Below are positions 32,455 through 44,876 of a stretch of 64,000 nt of DNA, one piece after another (the stretch's first letter is position 1; the number at the start of each line of letters is the position of its first letter). The notes under the pieces are model-generated. The model was given only the letters and a program-made list of their open reading frames with translations, had not been told where the DNA came from and did not search any database. This DNA is from Alternaria dauci. Taxonomy: Eukaryota; Ascomycota; Dothideomycetes; Pleosporales; Pleosporaceae. Location: the NCBI RefSeq assembly GCF_042100115.1, contig NC_091276.1, forward strand, positions 2,232,001 to 2,296,000, given 5' to 3'. Made by a program: the position numbers and the translations under genes.

Positions 32455-33201
32455 ATGACAAAATCCGCCTCTTTCGACGTGATAGGAACATGTTTCGCCT
32501 TTGATGTCCCTATATCCACGATCCAATCCCGTCTCGGCCCCAAACTCTCAACCGCAGCCGTGGACCCAAAAACGCTCTTCTTCTCCTGGTTCTATGCGGC
32601 CCAACGTGACTTTACCTACGTCTCCATGGCTGGTGCCTACGCTCCCATCGCCCAAGTCCTCAAGTCGACGTTCCGACGCGCATGCGCCGTTGTCGATTTA
32701 CCCGTCGACGCCGTCACCGACGAGGACTTGGAGGAGATTATGAAAGCATTCAGAGCCATGGAGCCACGCGAAGGGCTGAAGAAGTGCTTTGACGGACTGA
32801 GGGAAGCGGGCTGGGATGTTTATGGTGTAACGAATGGAGGGTCAGAGACGTCTTTGAACTACTACCGTAACGCCGGCATTGAATTGGACGAACAGCACCT
32901 ACTCAGCTGTGATGTTCTTCAAATTGCGAAACCGGACGTACTCGTTTATGAGAATGCGCAGAGGCACTTGACCGAAATGGCTAAGCAAGCTGGTGCACAG
33001 GAAACGGGAGGGGGCGCGAGGTGGTTTATTGCGGCGCATGCATGGGATTTGATTGCAGCGAGGAAGGCCGGATTTCACACTGCGTACCTGGATTTCGAGG
33101 AGCACTTTCCTTGTACAGACATCTTTGGCGAGTTTGATCTTTACGCGTCTAGCATGGAAGATTTATTGGCCAAGTTGAAGGACTGGAAAGCAGATTCTTA
33201 G
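32455..33201 (+). CDS. HAD-superfamily hydrolase, haloacid dehalogenase-like
   Basis: A 248-residue single-exon protein of the type II haloacid dehalogenase-like group. Motif I is Phe-Asp-Val-Ile-Gly-Thr with the presumed nucleophile Asp8. Motif II is Gly-Val-Thr-Asn-Gly-Gly. The motif III Lys lies in Ala-Lys-Pro-Asp. The motif IV region reads Ala-Ala-His-Ala-Trp-Asp-Leu. A helical cap occupies about residues 18-95. The motif IV form with His-Ala-Trp-Asp is common in fungal relatives of unknown substrate. True dehalogenase activity should not be assumed. The gene is divergent from the paraoxonase-like gene and convergent with the SNF2 helicase gene. Confidence 0.85.
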   Translation: MTKSASFDVIGTCFAFDVPISTIQSRLGPKLSTAAVDPKTLFFSWFYAAQRDFTYVSMAGAYAPIAQVLKSTFRRACAVVDLPVDAVTDEDLEEIMKAFRAMEPREGLKKCFDGLREAGWDVYGVTNGGSETSLNYYRNAGIELDEQHLLSCDVLQIAKPDVLVYENAQRHLTEMAKQAGAQETGGGARWFIAAHAWDLIAARKAGFHTAYLDFEEHFPCTDIFGEFDLYASSMEDLLAKLKDWKADS

Positions 33202-33481
33202 CGGACTCATGTCGTCGTGATGATAATATTCCATGATCTTGCTCTAAGAGCTATAGTGCATCAAAGATATCGGGACCAGAGATAGGCATGCAACGTGTGA
33301 ACCTGACATACCCCAAAGCGCCACGTGGAGTCTATATCCGCAGATATGTCCACCCAGATCCACCCCGTTCACAATTCATGCAAATCATCGCGTTTTCCGT
33401 CCAATCGTGTGCCCCAAGCGACTCGCTATTACAGAAACCATTTCCCTACCGAAGCTCACACATGGAGGAGCGACTCGCTTT

Positions 33482-36400
33482 CTACTTGAAAAGACTCCTC
33501 AGCTCTTCCAACCTCTGCTTCGTAGCCTCCTCCTTGGTCTTGCGCTCCTTCGCCATGGTAAGATCAGCCAATGCCTTCTTCTTTCCCTGCAGTACAAGCA
33601 TCTTTTCCTCAAAACTATTTTCCATAATGAAACGCTTAATGGTAACTTCCCTATCTTGACCCAGACGATGAACTCGATCTACAGCTTGTGCTTCGGCCGC
33701 AGGGTTGAACTGCGGTTCCATCATGAAGACCTTGTTCGCTGTGGTCAAGTTAAGGCCAAGACCACCGGCACCGATCGAGACCAGCATTACCCGGACATCT
33801 GGGTTTTCGCGGAGTTGTTGCATAGACTTGTCGCGATTTTCACGTGTCATGCGGCCATCGAGGCGAACGAGCGAGTGGCCGGCGTTCTTGAGCGCGATTT
33901 CGATGAGGTCAAGATGCGTGGTCCATGACGAAAACACGATGCTGTGGAGGCGTATTAGTGTCTTAGAGTAATCACACAAGTCATGATCACTTACCTCTTG
34001 ATCGGCCTCTGATCAGGATGTTGCTCGCTCCAGAGGCGGAACTCGTGCAGGTCGTTGAGTAGAGCTTGCGTCTTCGTGTGCGGTCCAGTATAGCTTCCGA
34101 TCTTCTTCGCCAACTTCGGGTCTTTGCGAATCTGGTTTTGCTCTTCAAGATAACTGTAGTAGTCTGTGCGCTCAAGCTTCAGTGCTGTTGGATGATTGAC
34201 GTCGTCACAAACATGACATCGCACAGAGCCATCAGCCATGACGTTATTTTTCCACTGTTCCTTCAACTTCTTAATATGCTTTGGGCATACTAGATGATAG
34301 CAGGTGGTCATGTAACCAATGATGTCCTGCACTTGACCATCTTCGTCCTCGTCGTCAGAATCTGCGTCTAGTAGAGACCTCTTGTCGTTGCAATACAAAC
34401 AATCAGCTGCACTTGTCGATTCAAGTAAATTAAGCATCTCGTAGGCTTGTTGGCGTGTAAGCTGCGGCCGGTCGCTCTCTTCTTCATCTATCTCCATAGG
34501 CTTCTCGTATGTCATGCCGTCCGTTGTCTTGAGAGCTTCCTCGCTGAGGAGGTCGCGACCGTGAGCGCAGATCAGACGAAGGTTGAGGATGGCGGTCAAG
34601 ATACGAGCGTACGATTGTCCGCCCATCTTGTTGCCCTGAGTAACTGCAGCCACCTTGCGTTGAGTGTCTTTCTCAAACCAGTCGTGCAATTGCCGCTCTT
34701 GCTTAGAGAATTGCAGTTTAACGACATAATCCAACTTCTTCGGCACTTCTCCCTTGATGATCTCCTTGGTACGACGGATAGTGACCGTGCTCACAAGTAA
34801 CTGGAGCTTTGTCACGACGTTGGGATCCGCATTCTTGAAAGGTCCGAGAATGAACTGATTGAAGCCGCTGGTAGTGTCGAATGGCTTTAACTTGATGAAA
34901 TTGAACAGAGCACCAAGATCTTCAAGCCGGTTTTGGACAGGCGTGCCGGTTACGGCCCAACGTCGCTCACCCATCATCATGCATGCTGCCTTTGACTGGT
35001 TAGTCGGGTTGCGGATGGTGTGTGCTTCATCTAAGACAATGCGGAACCAATTGATGGATGGGAGGGCTCGCTTCCTATCGGTCAAATCCTTCGCGATGAT
35101 ATGGTATGTCGTTAACACTATGTCGTGATCCGCGAGCTTCGCAGGCGAGATGCTGAACCGCTCTGCGCCGTGGTATCGGATCCATCTCAAGGTGCTTGTA
35201 CCCTGTGGAAAGTGCTCTTTGATCTGCTCCTTCCAGTTTGTCATGGTACTTAGGGGACAAACAAGGAGTGTGGCTCGACTGTTGATGGTTGGTTGTATCA
35301 GCGCCGTGTGGGGTTTCGGAGGAGGCTTCTTCTGGCAGAAGTCCTTGGCTGCGGCAATCGAGGCATCGTCGCAGATGAGAGAAAGGATGCTGAGCGTCTT
35401 GCCAAGACCCATTTCGTCGGCCAGTATGCCACCAAGGCTTGGTCTCGGCTTCTCTTCCACCTGCTCACTCGTGATCACGTGCACGTAGTACTTCCGGCCG
35501 TTGTCCCGGTACTTGGCTGCCCACAGTGAGTCTTTGCGCTGATCATATATCTCAGGAGGATGTTCTTGTTCGTGATCGACCATGAAATATAGTGCTTGCT
35601 TTTGATGTGGGTATAGCTCAGTAGTGATAAGCGATGACGGCTCTCGAGTAGGGACTTCTTCCGAGCTACTAACAACGGTATCGAAGACGTCCTCGACATC
35701 AGCGCGAATCTCATCGACGCTGCGCAGAACGTATGTGTTTGTGGGAGCGCTAACAGCGTACTGGTTAGGCAGCTGGAAATCGGGTTGTCCTACCTGGTTC
35801 TTCTGGAATGTCTCCTTGGTCTGGGGATTGTAGTAGTCGTAGCGTGCCAATTCGAAAACGGGTGTTTCCAAAATGAGATTCTTCGTCTTGAGGTGCCGAC
35901 CAAGGCCGTCTGCCACCCTGCGCGGACAATACAGCTGCAAAGTCATGCCAACAAGGGCAGATATTTGACTGCCAGGTGGTCCTTCATTAGGCAGCTTCCT
36001 ACGAGGCTCAGTCCACGCTAACCATTTGAGACCGCTGGTATTGGCGCTGTCAATCAGAGGTGTAAGGCCTTGTGCAGTCTTCATGTCGACCCTGCCGAAT
36101 TCTTTACCCACACCGTCGAGCACCTGAACATTGGTTAGTATACGTTCACATAAACATTGTACACAAAGTGCTTACCATAATGATCTGATTTCCCTTGCTG
36201 CCACCGCCCCTGCGGAAAGATACTTTGATTCTACTTTGACCGCCATGATTGCCAACGAATTTCTTCGGGTCGGGGTGAGGAACCTGGTGCGCCTGAATGT
36301 AGGTCTGCTTGAGTTTTCCGATACAAACGTCTTCGTTGCTGTTGTCCCCGACAACTTGGATCTCGTCTTCGTCATCGCTCATAGTGAGATCGATTGCAGG

Positions 36401-36904
36401 TCCTTTCTGGAGTAGTGGAGGAGCTGGCTGCGCCGTCTGGTTTTGCAGCTCAAGTGCGCTTCCACCGGCAAGGTTAGAGCGGCTACCCTGCTTCTGACTT
36501 CGCGGATCTTCAGTCTTGACACGCTTAACAGGCGATGATGTGCGCTCTTGGACGTTGTGTAGGCGCTCGACAAGTGAAACCTGGCCAGCAATTGTAGGGT
36601 CAGCGCGTCCGCGATCAGTGTCGTTACCGGAAGATGCAGGGCGCTTGGGATTTGAAGATGTCGGGTTTAGGAGTGCGCGAGGATCAAATCGAAGAGGCTG
36701 TTGTGCAGACGGTCCATGATTATGGTGAGTCGCGTTGTCGCCTGGCACGTGCGCGGTTAGCTCTTGGGGCTCAGGGTCTGGGTCTGGGTGACTGAAAGCA
36801 GGTGCATCTGGTAATGAGTCGAGTATCAAAGGGGCAGCGGGAGACTCATAGACAGCCAGTTCTGATCTCTTAGAGGAGTCCGAAACTGGACTGTCAGTCT
36901 CCAT
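33482..36904 (-). CDS. SNF2-family helicase with RING-like finger (Rad5/HLTF-related)
   Basis: Three exons (36176-36904, 33995-36123, 33482-33941), with 52- and 53-nt introns, give 1,105 residues. The N-terminal 240 residues are disordered and acidic, with an Ile-Asp-Leu-Thr-Met-Ser-Asp-Asp-Glu-Asp-Glu segment that looks like a SUMO-interaction motif. The Walker A region Asp-Glu-Met-Gly-Leu-Gly-Lys-Thr is near residue 480 and the Asp-Glu-Ala-His box near 607. A Cys/His finger at about residues 815-880 (Cys-x2-Cys, Cys-x-His-x2-Cys, Cys-x2-Cys) is inserted between the helicase lobes, as in Rad5/HLTF/Rad16 proteins. An acidic stretch widens the gap after its first Cys pair. The C-terminal lobe ends with the Gln-Ala-Val-Asp-Arg-Val-His-Arg-Leu-Gly-Gln motif. 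A role in DNA repair or chromatin is inferred. Confidence 0.88.
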
Positions 36905-38028
36905 GTTGCTGGGCTATGAAGAGCGAACCCAAGGGGGACAAGTCGTTGATGAATATATGAGAATACTCAAGACCAAAGAAAGTACCAAGACCAAGAGGGC
37001 AACTTCGGGGAGTGATAGAAAAGAAGGTGAGGTAGAGGGAAAAGATTGAGGATATACCTGTTCTACGCACTCTTCTCGGGTCAAGTAAGAGGGCGGGATT
37101 CATCTTGTCCATGCCAGGCTTACAAACGGAGCAACTTGAGCGTCAAGGTAAAAGAGCCCCAGGTGAGTGAAATGTACCCTTCAGCGTTTTCTAGCTCTTC
37201 CAACCCTTCCAACGACGTGGGTGCCGAAGCGCATCTGATGGTCCGAATGCCAAGCCTTGATCCTTTTGCTCGCCACAAATTACGCGTGGTCAAAAAGTGC
37301 CTTGATGTGCCCGTAGAGTCGTCAAAAGTATTGCGAGTCCTTTCAAGCCTGGCTGTGATCGATAAATGGACGCGCAACTCGGTATCCTGGATGATGAGAT
37401 GATGGTGTGCAGTCGCTTAGTACATACCCGGTCGTCGGACAAGTGAAGGTAGACGTATGGGATCGCGGCGCAGCAGCGGGACAGCTTGCCAGACAACGAT
37501 ATCTGCTGCGTGATGACCTAGATAACTGGGAAGCCGTTCTTTTGTATCGCTGGACGTGATGAGATGGCGCTGTTGCCTTTCGTTCGTTGTGGGAAGTCAT
37601 CGCGTGTGGCTGAGAAGAGCCTAGCAGGAGTGTCAGATGACCCTTCGATTATTCACGGGGGTTCGGCAAAGGGCTGTTGCCCGCGATTGTCGGGGGGAAC
37701 CGACGCGTATTGCACAAAAGGAGTAAAAGCAAGAAATGTCATCAGCTCGCACGCCAGATATGTGTATCACTTGGGTTACTAAAGGGTGTGGGGGTTGTTG
37801 CGCAACCTACGCACGGCGGTGTGGGTGCACGAGCAGAACAGCGGAGCTGTTCCCGCTACTGCATACATGTTCCTATCTGCAGATTTTGGTACAACCAAAC
37901 GCCTCCCATGCTAGCCAACCAGATGCCATGCTGTGGAAATGGTAACCTTGCGCCTGTGATGCAAGATGTTCGTCTCTCACACGTGTCCAAGTCACGAAGA
38001 AAAGCATTCAAACTGAGCTACAATGTGC
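36905..38028. other. Intergenic, no gene seen
   Basis: 1.1 kb holding the helicase promoter and the 3' flank of the PI 4-kinase gene. No convincing frame or RNA gene. Confidence 0.5.
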
Positions 38029-40379
38029 TCAACACCAAGTAAACACCGGATTTCTACCCTTGACCATCTCCAGCCGTTCCACAATGACCTTTTTCCTATT
38101 CCCTTCCATGTCTTCATTCGCGGCATATCCTAGATCGCCGTCGTCGTCAAAACCATCGTCGTCAACGTCTCTTCTGTTCGTTAGTGAAAATCGTCTATGG
38201 TGTCGTGAGTCGCGTGTGTTTCTGCGAGGCGCCTCGTAACTCATTCGCGACTGTTGCGCAGGGCGTCCATTAGAGGAAGGGTTCAGGTTGCGCGAGCCCC
38301 AGTACACGTCGCTTACGGTCGCTGGCGATTCGGGGCCTCTGTCAGGACGTCGCACGTCGAGGGAGGAAGAGCCGCGCGTGAGATTGAAGCGGTTTTCGTG
38401 CGCTGTTTCCAACGGCGGCGAGTTCATGAGCAGATCTTGCTGAGGCTTCTGTGGCGGTGTCGATACAGCAGTGATGTCCATTTCTTCATGCTCCTCTGGT
38501 AGCCGTGACTGTCTGCCTGGTGGCTGTTTTCTTCGCATCTCCGCGGACGGGGCCCGCAGTGGCACAGCGATTGGTATCTCAACAATATCATCCCACACGC
38601 ATACACGTGCCCGTCTTGTGAGCTCAAGTGGCCCCAGATCAGGCGTCTTGAGCGTCTCCACCACATTCCATGCCTGCCCCTTCATAACAGCAATCTGTTT
38701 GGCGTACATGCGCTCTTTGAAGTCGGCATCTTGCGAGAAGCACTTGCGGAGTGCTGCCTGTGTATCGCTCCACCATTGTTTCGAAGTGAGGAGAGGGAGG
38801 AAGTGGCGGCGAGTGGCTTCGGAGAAGGGCTGGCCGATGAGCGAGACGGGTAGGAAGAGCCAACCGAAGGGATAGCTGCGCCACTACAGTCTTGTTAGTA
38901 TGGCCGGATACGCTAGAAAGGCAGTGTACTTACAGCGTCGGGGTGCTTCCAGGGCCACGACAAACTGTTGTCAATGGCACCGATGGTTACGGTAGGCGTT
39001 GGCCCACTCTGCATGGGCGTGTTGGACCGACTAGTCGTGGTCATGGGTTCCCTTCGCCCGTACGGGTCTAGTCCGGACTGCTCCATCGACTGCCTTGTGT
39101 AATCGCTTGGTTGGTGGTCATCGTCGTCCACATGGTCATCCATCTTGGGCGGCTCTGCAATGATAGTTGCCTGCTGTGTCTTTTGGTCGATTTTGATCAT
39201 CCAGTTGTCCAGGCCTCTGTCGGTGTTTCGCATGATGTAGTCAAGAATGACCAGTTTCTCCAGTTGCTCTCTGAAGGATTGCTGGATGGCAGGCGTCCAG
39301 AAGCTCCGCCGTTGGTGTTGTGCGGATCCATTTCCTGATGCTTCGTCGTCATCCTCGCCGTCTGACTGCGATCCATTTGGTCTGCAGTCCTCGGCCCATC
39401 TTCGCTTCTTCTTGCGCGACGCTCGGTCAGCGCTGTAGCCTGAGTTGTGCTGATCTGGCCATGGGTTCTCCTTCAAGAAGATGTTCGCGTCCTTGAAGCC
39501 CTTTAGGAACACCTGGAAACTCCCAAGCTTCTCCGGAAAGGGCTTCCTTTTTCTGTAGTATGCGCGCCGATCCCAGAAGTCGTAGTGGAAAGATTTGGAG
39601 GAAAGACCGACGACGTCGGTGTAGGGCACGAGGTTGGTGCGTAGCTGGGTATCGAGGACGTAGGCAGCGGCTTCGGAGATGTAGGAAAGATTGGGAATGA
39701 GACAGGCGCGGCCGAAGAAGAAGGGGAAGAGGTTGCGGTGTATCCACTTTGTCCATTTGGGGTTTCGCGACGCGTAGGGCTCCTCGTCTTTGGGCTTGAA
39801 GACACCCACCACCTTGCCCTGTGCCGTCCGAGCGAAGTAGCTGCCCGAGCTGCCTTGTGTAATCAACAGCGGATGCACGTCCATCTCAATGGCCATGCGA
39901 ACGCTTTCCACAATGTCGTCGAATTCGAGTTTGGTGAGGCGATCAGCGGGCACGTCGTAGTCGAAGGTGAGCGACTCTGCCGTTGCCGGGCGCACCCAGT
40001 CGGGCGCCTGGAAGACGGAGTGGTGGATCTCAAGCGGCTCGTCTTCTTCCGAGTCCTTGTGCTTCTTGATCTTGAACTTCTGCGCAATCTCGTCGGCCCA
40101 CCGCTCAAATCGCGCATTGATGGCTTTGATGTCGACGCCAGAATTGGCACGTGGCCGCCGTGCGGAAGGCGTCTTTTTGTGGTTGGGTGAGTTCGCGCCG
40201 GAGCCGTTCATGCGCATGTTGGAATTCCGCTGTGGCTGTATCGGGGCGTATTGCGCGTTGGATAGGGGATTCTGGTGGTGGTCACCCTCAAAGTCGCTGC
40301 CAGAGTCGTCTTCCTCTTCCTCCTCGGCTTGGGCTATGCGGGCATAGCCCGAGGTCGGCGGCCGCTTTGATTTTGACAT
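38029..40379 (-). CDS. LSB6: Type II phosphatidylinositol 4-kinase Lsb6
   Basis: Makes PI4P from phosphatidylinositol on vacuolar, endosomal and plasma membranes. Two exons (38934-40379 and 38029-38883), joined by a 50-nt intron (38884-38933), give 766 residues. The N-terminal 100 residues are acidic and disordered. The kinase domain begins near residue 145. The glycine loop Gly-Ser-Ser-Gly-Ser-Tyr is followed by Val-Phe-Lys-Pro-Lys-Asp-Glu-Glu-Pro-Tyr, and the catalytic loop is Asn-Thr-Asp-Arg-Gly-Leu-Asp-Asn-Trp. A low-complexity Lys/Arg/Asp insert sits inside the kinase domain. The long C-terminal tail ends in Val-Phe-Thr-Trp-Cys. I chose the ATG at 40379 over any upstream codon because it begins the basic/acidic N-terminus. 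Confidence 0.93.
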
Positions 40380-40666
40380 GGCGAAATGTGCAGAGTGCAA
40401 GAACAACGGTCGGGTGTGGTTTGCTGTTCGCGACGTCGTCGGTCGATGCCAGCGATTATGTGGAATGACGACGGAGCTTGCAGGGGGTTTCAGCCGCTAC
40501 CTACCGTAGCGTCCGCCGTGGATCACATGTAAATTGGCCAGACCACCCCAGCCCATTTGATTCTAGATCAATCAAGCTTCTTACATGCTACGGGGTATCG
40601 AAAACTATATGCGGAACCAGGATGCTTAAAGATGCGCAAAGAACGGACAGCAATCGGCTCCACCCT

Positions 40667-42001
40667 CTAGAAGCTATCGTCAAGATCCATCTGCCGCTTT
40701 ACTATGCTGGGGCTGTCCTCCTCCATACCACCCGTCGAATCCGTCACGTCGTGGCCGGCTGTCATGAGCAAATCATCCACGATGCGCTTGCTGGCTTCTC
40801 GAGCTGTTTTACATGTCAGTCTGCATCAAAGGTAGGGACATGGAGGGAACTCACCGGGCGTCTGCATCAGCTTGCTCTGTGGGATGTGGAACTGTATCGT
40901 CTTCGGAGGGCTGAAGTCAAGGTCGTCCTCGTCGTCGTCACTATCGTCGAATATCGTACCGCCGGTTCGATGGATGCTCATCGGTTGCTTGCCCTTTGCA
41001 GGTGTCTGCACACTTACGCCGGGGGTCCGCGGCGTCTTCATGGGCGAGAAGATTTCGGCGCGGAGTTGCGGCGCAGGCGAGGATGGCGGTGAAGAGTCAA
41101 AGTCGAGCAGTCGTGTAGCGGCACTCTTTGGTGTAGGCGCACCGCGCTGACCGGCGCGAGGAGTAAAGGCACCTGTGGGCTTGTATTTTCTCGGACTGAT
41201 GAGCGGCGTGGCTTGTACACGGTATGTCTTGTCGAGGACACGATGGAGCAGTGGGTCGTTGTTGACGTATGACTGCTTCGTAGCTGTAGGCTGCATGAAG
41301 GGCGAGGATTCAAAGCCGCTCATGTCTGGAAGGGCTTGCGACCTGCCCGGTGTGACTGGTTCAAGCTTTGGCGTCTTGGTGCCACCAAGATTGGGCCTGA
41401 ACTCAGACTTGAGCGCTTCGTAAGGTGAAGACATGCCAGCAAACTGAGGCTCTTCCTCGTACTCGCTCTCTCCTTCCTCTTCGAGATTCTTGCCCTTTGT
41501 GATTGAAGGCGGAGCTCGTGGTGTGCTGTGTCCGAGCGAAGGCGAGTCGAAAGCCATGGTTGATTCGGCGTCTTCTTGGGCAGACAAGGGCCGGGGTGGG
41601 GTCGTAGTCGTCCCTGTCACTGTATCCTCGTCGTCGGCCGTCTCGTCATATGTTTGTGATTGCTCCGTCTCCTCGTGCACCGCTGACTCGTCTTGGTCAG
41701 GGGCCTCGTAGCCAGAGAGCGACACGTTCGCGCTGGCCTCGAAAAACTGCTTCCAGAACTTGGAGCCTTCCCAGACAGCTTCCGAATGCTTTCCATACTG
41801 CTCGACTATCGGGAGGATGCCCGTGGTAACGATTCGGTGTGCCCGGCTGAAGTTTTGGTCAATTTCTGCGCGTGTTAGTCGTGATAGTGGGGGTGCAAAG
41901 GTGTATTTACCCTGCAGTGTGAGCGTAATGGACTGCTCCAGCTTCTCCAGCTCTTCCGTCAGCGACAGATTGCGCTGCGGCGCCATGCTCATTCGAGACA
42001 T
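40667..42001 (-). CDS. ASK1: DASH/Dam1 complex subunit ASK1
   Basis: Ask1 is a subunit of the fungal DASH ring that couples kinetochores to spindle microtubules. Three exons (41911-42001, 40855-41865, 40667-40803) give 412 residues. Introns are 45 nt (41866-41910) and 51 nt (40804-40854). The conserved N-terminal helix includes Leu-Thr-Glu-Glu-Leu-Glu-Lys-Leu-Glu and, across intron 1, Glu-Ile-Asp-Gln-Asn-Phe-Ser-Arg-Ala-His. The middle is disordered, with many Ser/Thr-Pro sites (probable kinase targets). The last exon restores the conserved tail with Ala-Ser-Lys-Arg-Ile-Val-Asp-Asp-Leu-Leu and a C-terminal Asp-Asp-Ser-Phe. Intron 1 is a multiple of three without a stop. Intron 2 contains one, so its retention would drop the C-terminal motif. 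Confidence 0.93.
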
Positions 42002-42542
42002 GGTGTGGTTCGCGTCGATGACTTTGTTTGCGCCGGTGTTGACAGACGCGCTTCGTCGAGCTCGGGACCAAGGCTCACGAGTGCGTGCTTGGCATCCCCG
42101 AAGTTCCCCGCACCTTCACCCAACCCTAGCTCTGGCTGCATCCCTTGCCTCCATCGCCAACCATGTTTCTCCCACACTCCCGCTCAACCAAACATGCGGA
42201 ACCGTACCGCTCGACTCGTGTGAGCATCGAACCTGCACTAGGCTGACAAGCCGGACGACGTCATGTCCGGGCCTCTTAAACCCGATCAGGATGCGTAGGT
42301 TCGCGCCACGCGACCAACAGGATGCGACGAGAGGGGTTGTGCATACATTACGCTTGCTCCGCATGTCCGGGTATCCCATGACGGCTTCCCGGTACATTGG
42401 ATGTGGAGATCTGGGGTAAAGTGTATAGCCATGGGGCTGCTGTGGTGGGAGCTTAATCGCTTCGACGCCCCCCAGGCACCGTTATTCATCTCGTCTTCTC
42501 GTCTCCCCTTCGAATTTGCACTGCTCCAGGAGAACAATCATC
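42002..42542. promoter_or_regulatory. Divergent promoter region, ASK1/SDR
   Basis: 541 bp between opposite start codons; no specific site claimed. Confidence 0.5.
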
Positions 42543-43544
42543 ATGTCATTCCGTCTACCAGCAAGAACATTATGGCAAGCTGCCTCAAGACTCACGAGCA
42601 TACCACGAGTGGCTTCCCAAACACCACGTTGGGCGCGCAGTTACGCAGTTACTTCGGACCAGAATCGGACAGCCATAGTGACAGGCTCTGCTCGTGGAAT
42701 GTGAGAATCATAAACTTTATAGACATATGCGTTGATACTGACTACATCATGACAGCGGCAAGGCCATTGCTCTTCGACTAGCCAACGACGGATATGATGT
42801 CTGCATCAACGACATAGAAGCCAACAAATCTGAAGCCGACCAAGTTGTGAAACAAATACAAGACCTGGGGCGCAAGTCTCTCTCATACACTGCCGACGTA
42901 TCGAACCTGAGCCAGGTCCAGGGCCTAGTGAAAGCCTCTGTTTCGGAGCTAGGGCCATTGAACACCATGGTAGCAAATGCCGGTATCGCCCAAGTCAAGG
43001 CACTGCTCGATCTTACAGAGCAGGATTTCAAGCACATGTTCGAAGTGAATGGTCAGTCTACCTTAGGTTTGCGTCGAGGATATCGAGTAACATGTCTCTA
43101 GTATTTGGCGTCTACAACTGCTATACTACCGCAGCGAAGCAGATGATCGAACAAGGCAGTGGTGGCAAGATCCTCGGCGCAGCATCAATCGTGGCATTCA
43201 AGCCCTTCGCCTTTTTGTCTCACTACAGCGCCTCAAAATGGGCCGTTCGTGGCCTTACTCAGGCCATGGCCATGGAGATGGCTGAGCACAAAATCACTGT
43301 CAATGCCTATGCGCCTGGTATCGTTGGCACCGCCATGTGGGATCTCATTGATGAGAAACTGGGTGAGAGGACAGGCGCGAAGAAGGGGGACACGATCAAG
43401 AAGTACACGAATGAGTTGATCGCATTAGGCCGAACAAGTGTGCCTGAGGACGTGAGTAGCACGGTCAGCTTCCTGTGTAGTAAGGACAGCGACTACATGA
43501 CGGGGCAAACCATTGTCATTGATGGGGGTATCATCTTCACTTGA
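42543..43544 (+). CDS. Short-chain dehydrogenase/reductase, acetoin reductase-like, possibly mitochondrial
   Basis: Three exons (42543-42700, 42756-43051, 43102-43544), with 55- and 50-nt introns, give 298 residues. Residues 1-35 are basic and free of acidic residues, with Arg-Trp-Ala-Arg-Ser-Tyr-Ala near the end, which looks like a mitochondrial presequence. The Rossmann motif Thr-Gly-Ser-Ala-Arg-Gly-Ile-Gly spans the first intron. The catalytic set is Ser180, Tyr193 and Lys197 with the canonical S-x12-Y-x3-K spacing, plus Asn-Ala-Gly. Overall sequence resembles (S)-acetoin-forming diacetyl reductase/2,3-butanediol dehydrogenase proteins; the C-terminal Tyr-Met-Thr-Gly-Gln-Thr-Ile-x-Ile-Asp-Gly-Gly is typical. 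The substrate is an inference. Confidence 0.88.
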
Positions 43545-44876
43545 GCGTCTCGCCAGGTTACAACAGTCACTCTACTGTCTATTCACGTCATGTCTTTTCC
43601 TGCAAGTGGCGTCCATCGTGTGTTGTAATCCACCGCTAGTATATTCATTGTTCTGTTTAGCTATTCTGCCAGCACTTCATCACCAGCATCGACTTGAGGA
43701 GTTAGCTTTGAGACTGTATTTAGTGCGTCTGGTCTTTCGCTTGCTATGTGGATTGAGGATTGTTTGGTTGCGTCGTGTCTATGTTCGGCTTTCCTATGCT
43801 TTTCGAAATGGAATTGTTTATGTATAGCAAACTCGGTGTATCTGATTATTTATACTTGACCGCGGGCACCATGTCAACACCACAACTGAGAATCCGCAGA
43901 TTCTCATCCATCATCCGATAACAAACCATGTCATCTATCAGTTTCATACACTGGTTTCGCTACCGAATAGAGCACAACTTGTCAAATAGCAGAAACGACA
44001 ATAGAGAACTTTCAGTGCAGCCATCACCTCGTCGACATCGGAACGGCGATTCCCGGACTGATTCGTAGCGCACATCCGTTATATCGAGCAGAAGACTTGC
44101 GCGTTGGTGCAGAGACTTGGAAGAGATGGACTTGCTAAGGACCAAAATGGAACACCATCGGGCAACGCCAAAAGACAGGAGAACGTATAGCCAAGCAATG
44201 AGAAAGATCATTCAAACCATCATGAGTGAGATGGAGGATAGGGTGGAGAGGCGTGATACTGATCTCGCGCACATGCTGGAGTATACCTAGGTACATGTAC
44301 TGCTTTCCTTTTGGAGCGTCAGGGTAGCAGAAGGCGTTCATCCTCTTCTACAACCATCGAGAGGCCTCGATTTTGAAAACACTTTTAGGAGATTGGGTGT
44401 AAGGAGCGACTGGTAGAAGAAACGTTGCCGCTTCCTAGCTATGGAAACGCACCGTAATTGTTGCGTATATGCCGTATATCCGATCTATTTTTCGACCGTT
44501 TTCCTTATGTTGTGTCTACCAGAATCTCGTTGAGATCTTTTCGCGGTGCCTTAGTGACAACGGTGTATCGTCGATTGATGAACTGGCAGTTGCATGCAGT
44601 CGTGAGAGTGAGAACGGCACCACCTACGTCTCGTTTGCATGATCTTTCACATGATACGCTATGTGCGTGTCCTATTTGCTTCAAACACCAATAACAAAGG
44701 GTAGTCGTTCGTCTACTACTTGTGAAGCAAACTCAGTACTGTTTTCATCTAACACGATTAATGATGAAGTGGTCTTGGAACATAAGTATAACTCTACCGA
44801 GACGTATATGACCTGTTTTATCGACACAACAACCCTCACATCTCGGACAGCTAACGTCTTAAAACTCTTTACAAAA
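43545..44876. other. Intergenic, nothing recognised
   Basis: 1.3 kb between the SDR gene and the small-protein cluster; AT-rich in places. Small frames were not convincing. Confidence 0.45.
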
